Positions 26,500 through 33,627 of a stretch of 33,627 nucleotides of DNA are shown here, piece by piece (the first letter of the stretch is position 1; the number at the start of each line of letters is the position of its first letter). Below the pieces are notes generated by a model. The model made no database searches. It had not been told where the DNA came from and saw only the letters and a program-made list of their open reading frames with translations. Source of the stretch: Paraburkholderia podalyriae. GTDB lineage: Bacteria; Pseudomonadota; Gammaproteobacteria; Burkholderiales; Burkholderiaceae. A program made the position numbers and the translations under genes. The stretch spans positions 1-33,627 of the forward strand of contig NZ_VZQQ01000062.1 of assembly GCF_014397785.1 (NCBI RefSeq), written 5' to 3'.

Positions 26500-26926
26500 T
26501 TCACTGCAAGCTGTACTCATGAGCAAGCCTGACATCGCCTTTTGTGCGCCGGTGCGCAAGGCGACGTGGAATGCGAAAAGCGTTGCCCATTCGAAAACGA
26601 GCAGCGCCTGGTTTCAATCTTCGTTCTCGATCATGCGTTCCCAGGCTCGACCGAGCCGAATGGCCGTGTTCTGCCGCCGCTCCACCGATTTGGCGGCGCT
26701 CAAACACGAACCGCCCAGTCGCGCGATCTAGGCGCTGATGATCAACGTCGCCCGATCAAGGCGTTTTTCACGGGCGAGGAGAACTGTGCGGGCGGAAATT
26801 CTGGGTGTCACGCGTCGATCATCGCAGCCCCGCAATCTACCTTTGACATTATAAGGATAATGTCAAAATTACAGGAAGAGGGCGTTAGAAACAGGACGGG
26901 ATGCAAACCAAATCCGTAAAATCCCC
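26500..26926. other. Intergenic debris before the palindrome
   Basis: No intact gene is seen. On the minus strand a frame interrupted by TAG and TGA reads NTAIRLGRAWERMIENED, then a stop, then NQALLVFEWATLFAFHVALR; it looks like decayed protein but I cannot name it. On plus, the open frames end without family motifs. The stretch ends in the 26-bp palindrome at 26842-26867. Confidence 0.35.
26842..26867. repeat. Perfect 26-bp palindrome, candidate recombination site
   Basis: TTTGACATTAT (26842-26852) and its exact complement ATAATGTCAAA (26857-26867) flank the spacer AAGG. It is AT-rich in GC-rich surroundings and lies 59 bp upstream of a TnpT/KfrA-like start. Tn4651-type transposons carry an inverted-repeat core of their resolution site between tnpS and tnpT, which this arrangement resembles. 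An operator is the alternative. Confidence 0.5.
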
Positions 26927-27016
26927 ATGAGTGACGTCCTGTCCTCCGACGCGGCGCTGGCCGCCGAGATCGAGCACCTCAAGGCCCGCTTCCCGAAGAC
27001 CCGCGAACTGTACCGG
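26927..27016 (+). pseudogene. N-terminal fragment of a KfrA/TnpT-like DNA-binding protein
   Basis: The first 30 codons of this frame read MSDVLSSDAALAAEIEHLKA followed by RFPKTRELYR. This matches the start of KfrA-N-type proteins found on plasmids and in Tn3-family transposons, where the text normally goes on to a conserved helix-turn-helix and a coiled coil. Here it switches in frame at about 27017 into IS30 transposase sequence. The identification is from memory of the family and rests on 30 residues. Confidence 0.5.
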
Positions 27017-27259
27017 TTCACCATCGCCACCGACATTGCCGTATATTTCTGCGATCCCAAACACCCCTGGCAACACGGCTCGAATGAAAATACCAACGGC
27101 CTGTTAAGACAGTACTTTCCGAAAGGCATCGACCTGTCGGTCTACTCACAGACTAAACTCAACGCCGTGGCACGAAGGCTGAACGAGCGACCACGAAAGA
27201 CACTGGATTACGAAACACCGGCTGAACGATTCCATAGAACTATTGCATCGACCGGTTGA
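27017..27259 (+). mobile_element. C-terminal fragment of an IS30-family transposase
   Basis: From FTIATDIAVYFCDPKHPWQH through GSNENTNGLLRQYFPKGIDL to LNERPRKTLDYETPAERFHR the text is the highly conserved end of IS30 transposases, including the last catalytic Glu in NENTNGLLRQY. The first two acidic residues of the DDE triad are missing, so it is inactive. The stop is at 27257-27259, and the sequence just after it (CGGTTGAATCCGCC overlaps the stop) may be near the right IS end, though I cannot define the inverted repeat without the other end. Confidence 0.8.
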
Positions 27260-27443
27260 ATCCGCCCTTGCAAGCGGCCTTGGGTGCGGACGTCGTCGGA
27301 GGCCCGCAGAGGGCCGTCTACGGTAGTCCGTCATCGGACCCGCTTCGGGTTCTAACCAGACATATGAGTGCTCCACGCGCCTTTCATCGGAAAAAGCAGG
27401 CCTGGAAAAACACGCCACGGGTTGGTTGCGCTCGCCGCCGCCT

Positions 27444-27599
27444 TCATCTGGATATCTTGATTGCCGGCATGAACCAGGGTTTGCGCCGCGGCCAATGCGG
27501 CATGCGAGTTCGTGCGCCAGCCTCGCCGTACGCACCGAGCGGGATAGGCAGACAAAGCGCTAGCGCAGTTGCCATGAGAGATCGACGGATGAACATCAT
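27444..27599 (-). CDS. Possible small secreted peptide, perhaps frameshifted
   Basis: The ATG at 27599 opens a 51-residue frame whose start MMFIRRSLMATALALCLPIP then LGAYGEAGA looks like a signal peptide. After it the frame becomes Arg/Pro-rich and ends; a neighbouring frame from the same point reads NSHAALAAAQTLVHAGNQDI, which looks more like protein, so a frameshift near 27510 is possible. AGGT lies 11 bases before the start, a weak site. No family is recognised. It would be divergent from the TonB receptor and share the dyads at 27871-28060. Confidence 0.3.
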   Translation of the reverse strand: MMFIRRSLMATALALCLPIPLGAYGEAGARTRMPHWPRRKPWFMPAIKISR

Positions 27600-27870
27600 G
27601 TCTATGTTTACCTATTGAAGTATTTTCCGCTGCCTCGCACTGCACAGAGACGCGCATTCTAGTTTTCGCCAGTGACACGCGCGTTACGCAAACATCACGA
27701 TCTTCATATTTTCAGCGGAGTCGCACCCCGCAGCCTGAGTTCGACGGGCGTATGACGCGCCCGCTTCAGATGCATATTTAAACCTTCCTGTCCCAAGCGC
27801 GTGCGCGGTGAAAACACAGCGCACGCCCGATCCTTCTCAGCGACGATTCACATCCATTGGCGAAAGGACG

Positions 27871-28060
27871 TGTCGTCATATGACGACAACGAGTGCCACA
27901 TGTTAATACATTTTGTGTTTAGCTCCCATCTCATTGTCACAAAAAAACGTCGTAATCAGCCACACTTTACTTGCGTTACCTAGCGCTCTCTGATGGACTC
28001 GATATGTCGTCATTTGACGAGATATTTTTCTTTGGGCTCGACGATGACACTCTGTCGTCA
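27871..28060. promoter_or_regulatory. Three TGTCGTCA sites, one in a perfect 18-bp dyad
   Basis: TGTCGTCATATGACGACA at 27871-27888 is a perfect palindrome. TGTCGTCATTTGACGAGA at 28005-28022 is the same site with two changes. A half-site TGTCGTCA lies at 28053-28060. They sit 245 to 434 bp before the TonB-receptor start. Dyads of this shape are typical of dimeric regulators such as the GntR/FadR type; the regulator is not in the window. Confidence 0.55.
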
Positions 28061-28304
28061 CACTAGTTCCGTAAAACGTCTCCCCGCGTAGACGGTGAGC
28101 GCATCGGACGCGAGACGCACGATATCGATCCCGGCAACGTCGATGCGAACTGGCGAAAGTCACGCGGACTATCGGGGCGATCAGCAATCCTCAAGGATAG
28201 TCCGGGTGATCCAGTTTTCGCGAGGGTGCCGGAATATTTACTGACCTGAAACCTGGAACAGGTGCGACTGATCAGGAAGTTTGCAAAGATAGTGGAGAAT
28301 CAAC

Positions 28305-31127
28305 ATGCCGCACAGGCATATAGCTGGGTTGTTGGTGGGGGTGATGAGCGGCGCGACGATGAACCTCGCGTATGCCGCAGATACGGCGACTTTGCAGGGT
28401 CACGTTTTGTCGAGCGCGGACAAGCGTCCGCTGGCCGGCGCTCAAGTTCGGATTCGCGAGACGGGGACGAGTACCACCACCTCGCCTGACGGAACCTTTC
28501 GTTTTACCAGGCTTACGGCGGGCCAATACACATTGGTCATTACCCCTGCACGCTCACCCGCCGTCGAACGGACCGTGGTGGTGCGTGAGAGCGGCACCAC
28601 GAGCGACGACGTCCTCGTCGACGCAGTCGTTCCGTCGCTCGACCACGTGACCGTCACGTCGCAGCGCACCGCGAACGTCGTCGCACGTGCGACTCAGCAG
28701 AACGCCCCGAACATGGTGACCATCCGGACCGCCGAAGACATCCGCAAGACGCCCGACGTAAGTGCCGCTGAAGCCACGGCGCGTATGCCGGGCGTGTCGC
28801 TCGAAACGGACTCCGGCGAAGGCCGCTACGTCAACATCCGAGGCCTCGATACCAACCTGAACAGCACCACGTTCGACGGCATCCACCTGCCGCCCACCAA
28901 CCCCGCTTCGGCCCAGAACGGGGGGCGCGCGGTCGCGCTCGACACGATTCCGGCCGGTATGATCGGGCAGATCGTCGTAACCAACACCAACAAGCCAGAA
29001 CAAGATGCGGATGCGCTTGGCGGCACGATCGACATCGCCCCTCGCAAGATGCCTCTTTCCGGCAAGCCGTTCCTTGACGCCAAGCTCGGTACAGGTGTCG
29101 AGACGCTGCGCGGGACCACAATTCAGGATTACGAGTTGACCGTGGGTGCGCGCTTCGGCGCGCACGGCGTTGCCGGCCTTGGTTCGGGCCTCACGTCGTA
29201 TTCCGACGCGCCGTTTACCTTCATCGGTACCGTGGCCTCCAACCAGGATCACCGCGGCGTCGACGACGTCGAACCGGCCTATCTCGATCAGCCTGGCCTA
29301 CCGAACAAGGCATATGGGCAAATCGACGAGCGTCACTACGACTATCATCGCAACCGCCTCGGCTACGGCGGCGAACTGGACTTTCAGCCGAACGCCGACA
29401 ACAAGTGGTATTTCCAGTACTACAACTTCGGCTATACCGAGAGCGTGAACCGGCAAGATATCGCGACCAACTTCGCGGGCAATCCGGTCCAGAATCCGGA
29501 CGGCACGATTACGGATTCATTGGCCAGCGGGAACGGATATGCGAAGGGACTGCGCGACGAGCAGGAGACACTGCGAACGCAACTCTATGCGCTGGGCGGT
29601 GAGAACAGGATCGGCCCCGGCAAGCTCGATTATCGCGCCGGCTTCACCAGCGGTACCTACGACAAACCGTACGACTACAACACCGCGTTCTGGAACGGCT
29701 CCCCGGGCTCGGTAACGTATTACCCCGGCTATGACTTCCCGACGCAAACGATCCTGTCCGGTCCGAACCCGGCGGATCCCTCTGGCTATACGCTGCACAG
29801 CATTGGCAACTCGACGCAGTACACCAAGACCAATGAGTGGTCGGCCAACGTCAACTACACGCTGCCGACTCACTTCACGAGCGCCGAAGACGAGCAGATC
29901 AAGTTCGGTGCAGGCCTGCGTCGAATGTCCTTCTCCAGCCAGACGAACTACTACTCATACTCGCCGGATGTGGGAATCCCGCTGTCGCAGGCGGTGTTCG
30001 GCGGCCCGAACATTTTCTACAACGGCATGTACAACGTCGGGCCGTCCATCAGCGATGGATACATGAGAGGCATCTATGGTGCTGCCGCCGCCGCCGGCAA
30101 CGTCATGAGTCTCTCGGGGCAGGACGCCGCCTCGTTCTCGGCTATCAACGAGAACATCTACAGCGCGTATGGCCAGTATCAGTTCGGGTGGGGCCGCCTG
30201 GGCGTGCTGGCGGGTCTGCGCGGTGAATGGACGCAGGCTACCTTTGACGGCAATCTGATCGACGCGGCTACTGGTGCTGTCATGCCGAACCAGACGGCAA
30301 ACAGCTACTTCAACCTGTTTCCGTCCCTGCAGCTGCGCTACGACTTTACGCCGACGTTGGTGGGTCGCGCGATCTATTCGAGCACGATCGCGCGTCCGGG
30401 CTTTGCCCAGAGCAGCGCTTCAGTCTCCGCCGATCCGGGGACGGGAGCCGTGACCACCGGAAACCCGAATCTGAAGCCGACCACCTCGCAAAACTTCGAT
30501 CTTCAGATCGAGAAGTATTTGCCGCACGGCGGCATTGTTTCGCTCGGCGTGTTCGACAAGTCGATGAGCGACTACGTCGTGGGCCGGGTATCGACCGTCA
30601 ACGGCTCCCCGTATCTCCCGGGGTATACCGGCCCCGTCACGCTGCAAAGCTTCGCCAATGTCTCGTCGGCACGTGTGCGCGGCCTCACCGCCAACTACGA
30701 GCAGCACTTTACGCAGTTGCCGGGACTCCTGGGCGGCTTGGGCGCAGGCGCGAACTGGACCTGGACTAATTCGCACCTGGACATTCGCCCGGGCGACGAT
30801 CACACGCTGCCGTCCGCTCCGCGCAACACGTATAACGCCAGCGTGTTCTACGAGCGTGGTCCACTGGACATGCGTCTGTCGGCCTCCTATGTCGGCGCGA
30901 GCCTGTGGGCGGTTGGCGGCTCGGCTGCGACAGATGTCTACACCGCTGCGCGCTTCTCACTCGATTTCGGCGGCAGCTATCAGGTACGCAAGGACGTCAG
31001 CGTGTATCTCGACGTGCGCAACATCCTGAATACGCCATTGAAGTTCTACGAGGGCTCGCCGGACCGTCCGATCCAGCGCGAGTTCTACGGCCCGACCGTG
31101 ATGGTCGGCGTGACGATCCACGAATAA
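28305..31127 (+). CDS. TonB-dependent receptor with N-terminal carboxypeptidase-regulatory-like domain
   Basis: The 940-residue outer-membrane protein begins with a signal peptide (cleavage near AYA-AD, residue 24-26). A CarboxypepD-reg-like beta domain follows at about 28-105, starting ATLQGHVLSSADKRPLAGAQ. The plug has PDVSAAEATARMPGVSLETD and GRYVNIRGLDTNLNSTTFDG, and the rest forms the 22-strand barrel ending in an aromatic-rich strand REFYGPTVMVGVTIHE. It imports a ligand using the proton-motive force via TonB; the ligand is unknown, and the added N-terminal domain is common in carbohydrate- or peptide-type receptors. GGAG lies 8 bases before the start. It opens an operon with YncE, ExbB, ExbD and TonB. 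Confidence 0.92.
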   Translation: MPHRHIAGLLVGVMSGATMNLAYAADTATLQGHVLSSADKRPLAGAQVRIRETGTSTTTSPDGTFRFTRLTAGQYTLVITPARSPAVERTVVVRESGTTSDDVLVDAVVPSLDHVTVTSQRTANVVARATQQNAPNMVTIRTAEDIRKTPDVSAAEATARMPGVSLETDSGEGRYVNIRGLDTNLNSTTFDGIHLPPTNPASAQNGGRAVALDTIPAGMIGQIVVTNTNKPEQDADALGGTIDIAPRKMPLSGKPFLDAKLGTGVETLRGTTIQDYELTVGARFGAHGVAGLGSGLTSYSDAPFTFIGTVASNQDHRGVDDVEPAYLDQPGLPNKAYGQIDERHYDYHRNRLGYGGELDFQPNADNKWYFQYYNFGYTESVNRQDIATNFAGNPVQNPDGTITDSLASGNGYAKGLRDEQETLRTQLYALGGENRIGPGKLDYRAGFTSGTYDKPYDYNTAFWNGSPGSVTYYPGYDFPTQTILSGPNPADPSGYTLHSIGNSTQYTKTNEWSANVNYTLPTHFTSAEDEQIKFGAGLRRMSFSSQTNYYSYSPDVGIPLSQAVFGGPNIFYNGMYNVGPSISDGYMRGIYGAAAAAGNVMSLSGQDAASFSAINENIYSAYGQYQFGWGRLGVLAGLRGEWTQATFDGNLIDAATGAVMPNQTANSYFNLFPSLQLRYDFTPTLVGRAIYSSTIARPGFAQSSASVSADPGTGAVTTGNPNLKPTTSQNFDLQIEKYLPHGGIVSLGVFDKSMSDYVVGRVSTVNGSPYLPGYTGPVTLQSFANVSSARVRGLTANYEQHFTQLPGLLGGLGAGANWTWTNSHLDIRPGDDHTLPSAPRNTYNASVFYERGPLDMRLSASYVGASLWAVGGSAATDVYTAARFSLDFGGSYQVRKDVSVYLDVRNILNTPLKFYEGSPDRPIQREFYGPTVMVGVTIHE

Positions 31128-31147
31128 CTTTCTTAGAACGGTTGAAA

Positions 31148-32227
31148 ATGATGAAACTTAAAACGCTAGTGCAAGCAGCAATGGCAGTAGGTCTTTCGTC
31201 GACGCTGTTGTGCGGCGCGCTGCACGCTGCACCGATCGCCGGCCACACGCAGTTCGAACTCATGAAACGCTACGCGCTGAGCGGCAACGATCGCTGGGAC
31301 TACGTCGCATACGACGCGGTGCGCCATCACCTGTTCATCAGCCGCGACAACCATGTGCAGGTCATGGATACCGTGACGGGCAAGCAGGTTGGCGAGATCA
31401 GGAACACCGACGGAGTGCATGGTTTCGCATTCGTTCAGAAGCTCAGGCTCGGCTTCATTACCAACGGCCGTGCCGACACAATCACGGTGGTTGATCTCGA
31501 CACGCTGAAGACGGTCGATACCATCAAGGCGGGCGGCCCGGATCCGGACGGCATCCTGTATGTGCCGGGTCTCAGCCGCCTCTATACCAGCAACGGCCAC
31601 GACAAGAGTGTGAGCGCGATCGATCCCGTCACGCGCAAAATCGTCGCAACGATGCCCGTCGGCGGCAAGCCCGAAACTGCGGCGGCCGATAACCAGGGGC
31701 GCATCTTCGTCAATGTCGAAGACAAGGGCGAGATCGTGGAGATGGACGGCAAGACGAACCAGGTGCTCGCCCACTGGACGCTCGCGAATTGCGAAGAGCC
31801 GTCGGGCCTCGCCATCGACACGAAGACCGAGCGTCTTTTCACCGTCTGTTCCAACAAGCACATGATGGTGATCGATGCCAACTCCGGCCGCGAGGTCGCC
31901 CAGCTGCCCATCGGCGGGCATCCGGACGCCACTGCGTTCGACCCTGTGCTGAAGACCGCATTCAGCTCGAACGGCGAGGATGGCACGCTGACCGTCGTGC
32001 ATGAAGACGACGCGAATCACTTCACGGTGCTGCAGAACATGACGACGCAGCAAGGCGCGAAGTCGATGGCACTCGATTCCGACCATCATCGCGTCTACCT
32101 GGTGTCTGCGCAATTCACGCCGGCCGCGGCTGCGACAGCTGACAATCCGCATCCGCGTCCCGGCGTCGCGCCTGACACGTTCAACGTGCTGGTCGCACAG
32201 CCCAAGTCGCAGAGCGCCGGCAACTAA
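31148..32227 (+). CDS. Periplasmic YncE-type beta-propeller protein
   Basis: The 359-residue product has a signal peptide (MMKLKTLVQAAMAVGLSSTL, cleavage near LHA-AP at about 28) and a series of YVTN-like blades: VQVMDTVTGKQVGEIRNTDG, ITVVDLDTLKTVDTIKAGGP, VSAIDPVTRKIVATMPVGGK and MMVIDANSGREVAQLPIGGH. Each is a D-x-x-T-x-x-x-V strand pattern of a seven-bladed propeller. It starts 20 bp after the receptor stop and is likely co-translated with it. A periplasmic ligand-binding partner of the receptor is a fair guess; some YncE proteins bind DNA or metal, but function is not settled for the family. Confidence 0.87.
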   Translation: MMKLKTLVQAAMAVGLSSTLLCGALHAAPIAGHTQFELMKRYALSGNDRWDYVAYDAVRHHLFISRDNHVQVMDTVTGKQVGEIRNTDGVHGFAFVQKLRLGFITNGRADTITVVDLDTLKTVDTIKAGGPDPDGILYVPGLSRLYTSNGHDKSVSAIDPVTRKIVATMPVGGKPETAAADNQGRIFVNVEDKGEIVEMDGKTNQVLAHWTLANCEEPSGLAIDTKTERLFTVCSNKHMMVIDANSGREVAQLPIGGHPDATAFDPVLKTAFSSNGEDGTLTVVHEDDANHFTVLQNMTTQQGAKSMALDSDHHRVYLVSAQFTPAAAATADNPHPRPGVAPDTFNVLVAQPKSQSAGN

Positions 32228-32323
32228 CGTACAGACGCTGCCTCAACCGCACCACCCGCGGCATCGCTACGGTGATACCGCCGGAAGCTGAGTCATTCAA
32301 GACATTACTTAGAGAATAGCACC

Positions 32324-32935
32324 ATGCTTCGCACTATTATCGACTCATCGGAACAGTCTTTTGGCTTATTGCCTCTGATGGCACTCGTCTTTCTGGCCAC
32401 GCTCGCCGTCATCATTGAGCGCATGATTTTCTTTGGCACCTCCGTGCGCAGCGGCATCAGCCTGGAATACGACCTCAAGCAGGTAGGTCGGGCCAAGGCC
32501 GATGAGGTCAAGAAACTCATTCAACATTACCAGGGTTCGGTACAAAGCGAACTCATGAAGTCCGCAATTGAATCGCGGGGCCAACCGGCAGAACACTTCG
32601 AGCGCGAAGTGGAAGAAAGCATCATGTTCCAGATGAGAAGGCTCGACCGCAATTTGTGGGTGCTGGATACGGCCATAACACTTGGGCCGTTGCTCGGCCT
32701 GCTGGGTACCATCATCGGCATGATCGGTTCGTTCAACATTCTGGGCACGTCGGGAACCAGCGACCCGATGTCTGTGTCCGGCGGCATTGCCCACGCGCTG
32801 ATCGCCACCGCCTGCGGCCTGACGATTGCCCTGGTCGGCGTGGTGGCGCTGAACTATCTGAACAAGCGGGTGCGGATGGTTCTTCTGCAGATGGACATGA
32901 TCAAGTCCATGCTCATCTCGCGGCTTGCCGCGTGA
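32324..32935 (+). CDS. exbB: ExbB/TolQ/MotA-family proton channel protein
   Basis: The 203-residue inner-membrane protein has the ExbB topology: one membrane segment near the N-terminus (LLPLMALVFLATLAVIIERM), a cytoplasmic middle, and two further segments, LDTAITLGPLLGLLGTIIGM and ALIATACGLTIALVGVVALN. The LGLLGTIxGM and AlxaTacGLxiA motifs are the family hallmarks that line the proton path. With ExbD it would power TonB. It begins 97 bp after the YncE stop, with only a weak GAGA site. Confidence 0.9.
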   Translation: MLRTIIDSSEQSFGLLPLMALVFLATLAVIIERMIFFGTSVRSGISLEYDLKQVGRAKADEVKKLIQHYQGSVQSELMKSAIESRGQPAEHFEREVEESIMFQMRRLDRNLWVLDTAITLGPLLGLLGTIIGMIGSFNILGTSGTSDPMSVSGGIAHALIATACGLTIALVGVVALNYLNKRVRMVLLQMDMIKSMLISRLAA

Positions 32936-32966
32936 AACGCGACCACCTCACATACCGGAGAACACC

Positions 32967-33377
32967 GTGAGAAACCATCGGGCTCACTACTTTGGCAATG
33001 ACGAAAAACCACGGATCGAGATCATTCCGATGATCGACATCATGATGTTCCTGCTGGTCTTCTTCATGCTGGTCATGCTGAGAATGGTCCAGGGCACTGG
33101 CCTCAAACTCGAATTGCCGCAATCGTCTACCGCTGCACAACTCTCCACGGTCGCCGTGACCGTGGGTGTGGAAAAGGACGGCCAATTGCACCTGGACCGG
33201 AATGACATCTCTGGGCCGCAACTGACTGCGCGCCTGAAGGACATGGCGACCAAGAAGCAGGTCAATGTCACGATCGCAGGCGACAAGGGCGTCGAATATG
33301 AAACGATCATCAAAACCATGGATCTGGTACGCTCCGCGGGGATCAGTTCAGTCGCGCTCGCGACCGATGCGCAATAG
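32967..33377 (+). CDS. exbD: ExbD/TolR-family protein (GTG start)
   Basis: The 136-residue product has a short cytoplasmic N-terminus, one membrane segment IEIIPMIDIMMFLLVFFMLV with the essential Asp (Asp24) and a periplasmic C-terminal domain ending TMDLVRSAGISSVALATDAQ. I chose the GTG at 32967 with GGAG 6 bases upstream over the ATG at 32925, which lies inside the exbB reading frame without such a site. It starts 31 bp after exbB and forms the proton-driven stator with it. Confidence 0.9.
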   Translation: MRNHRAHYFGNDEKPRIEIIPMIDIMMFLLVFFMLVMLRMVQGTGLKLELPQSSTAAQLSTVAVTVGVEKDGQLHLDRNDISGPQLTARLKDMATKKQVNVTIAGDKGVEYETIIKTMDLVRSAGISSVALATDAQ

Positions 33378-33395
33378 CCTCTGGAGTCCAGCGGA

Positions 33396-33627
33396 ATGAA
33401 CATGAGTCTCTCCGGAAAACCCCGCGGCGCACTGTGGCCGATCGAGGCGTCACGGCCACGCGCCGGCAATGCAATGACTATCGCGATTGTCGCTGCTCTT
33501 GCGATCGAGGGCACGCTGATAGCGGCCGTGACGTCGACGCGGGTGCCGGCGCCGAAGCCGGCACCCGCGATGCCCGTGATGCAAATGCGGTTCGTAAAAG
33601 CCGTTACACCGCCTCCGCCCCCGCCGC
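33396..33627 (+). CDS. tonB: TonB N-terminus, cut by the window end
   Basis: The frame begins MNMSLSGKPRGALWPIEASR, has one membrane anchor MTIAIVAALAIEGTLIAAVT and then turns Pro-rich (VPAPKPAPAMP, later TPPPPPPP), the design of TonB: inner-membrane anchor, periplasm-spanning Pro-rich linker, and a C-terminal domain that should lie beyond the window. It starts 18 bp after exbD. The ATG at 33402 is an alternative start. TonB would link the ExbB/ExbD motor to the receptor at 28305. Confidence 0.85.
   Translation, partial: MNMSLSGKPRGALWPIEASRPRAGNAMTIAIVAALAIEGTLIAAVTSTRVPAPKPAPAMPVMQMRFVKAVTPPPPPP

Larger units (their letters stand above)
27260..28304. other. Kilobase-long region upstream of the TonB receptor
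   Basis: It holds no clear gene on plus. On minus there is a 51-codon frame with a signal-peptide-like start (27444-27599). The centre is less GC-rich than its surroundings and contains TGTCGTCA at 27871, 28005 and 28053. ATCCT-CA-AGGAT forms a small dyad near 28188-28199. I looked for a cobalamin-riboswitch B12 box and saw none. Confidence 0.45.

Noticed and set aside
27700..28304. Cobalamin or other riboswitch before the TonB receptor
   Set aside because: I saw no B12 box and no consistent set of stems; the visible structure is better explained by protein-binding dyads.
1..33627. CRISPR array or phage module
   Set aside because: No regularly spaced direct repeats, cas-like genes or phage structural genes were seen.

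Overview
The window looks like an accessory region of a GC-rich betaproteobacterium of the Burkholderia/Paraburkholderia/Caballeronia type. This rests on codon use, on the kinds of gene present (AAHS-type aromatic-acid transporter, tannase-family esterase, NemA-led oxidoreductase operon, TonB receptor with its own ExbB/ExbD/TonB) and on several fragments of mobile elements. It is inference from protein character, not a database match. I saw no rRNA, no intact tRNA and no CRISPR array.

Left part (1-8318), mostly minus strand. An unidentified reading frame runs off the left edge. A GH63-like glycosidase, a DUF2254 membrane protein and a beta-carbonic anhydrase follow each other on the minus strand, and the last two look translationally coupled. 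Divergent from the glycosidase is an IlvD/Edd-family dehydratase broken by a nonsense codon and two +1 frameshifts. Its 3' end is joined to an antisense piece of mntH, which is joined to the C-terminal end of an IS6-like transposase: three gene fragments meet within about 330 bp.

Catabolic cluster (8319-18350). A thiolase and a short-chain dehydrogenase on the minus strand diverge from an AraC-type regulator. Then come a tannase/feruloyl-esterase-family lipoprotein, an aromatic-acid MFS symporter, a nitroreductase and an acyl-CoA synthetase, all on plus. Read together they suggest ester hydrolysis in the envelope, uptake of the acid, CoA activation, reduction or oxidation and thiolysis. The substrate is unknown.

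Oxidoreductase operon (18876-25198, minus). The order from the promoter is Old Yellow Enzyme (NemA-like), SDR, alpha/beta hydrolase, SCP2-domain protein, AcuI-like reductase, a second but truncated alpha/beta hydrolase, and a quinone-oxidoreductase-type MDR. A divergent TetR gene followed by a PaaI-type thioesterase lies on the other side of a compact promoter region with a near-perfect 20-bp operator. Inside the operon are scars: a TetR C-terminal fragment, a 31-codon start of another MDR gene, and a hydrolase lacking its C-terminal third.

Mobile-element graveyard (26500-27260). A 26-bp perfect palindrome sits just upstream of a fragment that resembles the start of a KfrA/TnpT-type DNA-binding protein. 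That fragment is fused in frame to the C-terminus of an IS30 transposase. This resembles the remains of the resolution region of a Tn4651-like Tn3-family transposon.

Right part (27260-33627, plus). A kilobase without a clear gene carries three copies of TGTCGTCA, one of them in a perfect 18-bp dyad. It precedes a TonB-dependent receptor, a periplasmic YncE-type beta-propeller, ExbB, ExbD and the start of TonB, a self-contained outer-membrane uptake module that continues beyond the window.
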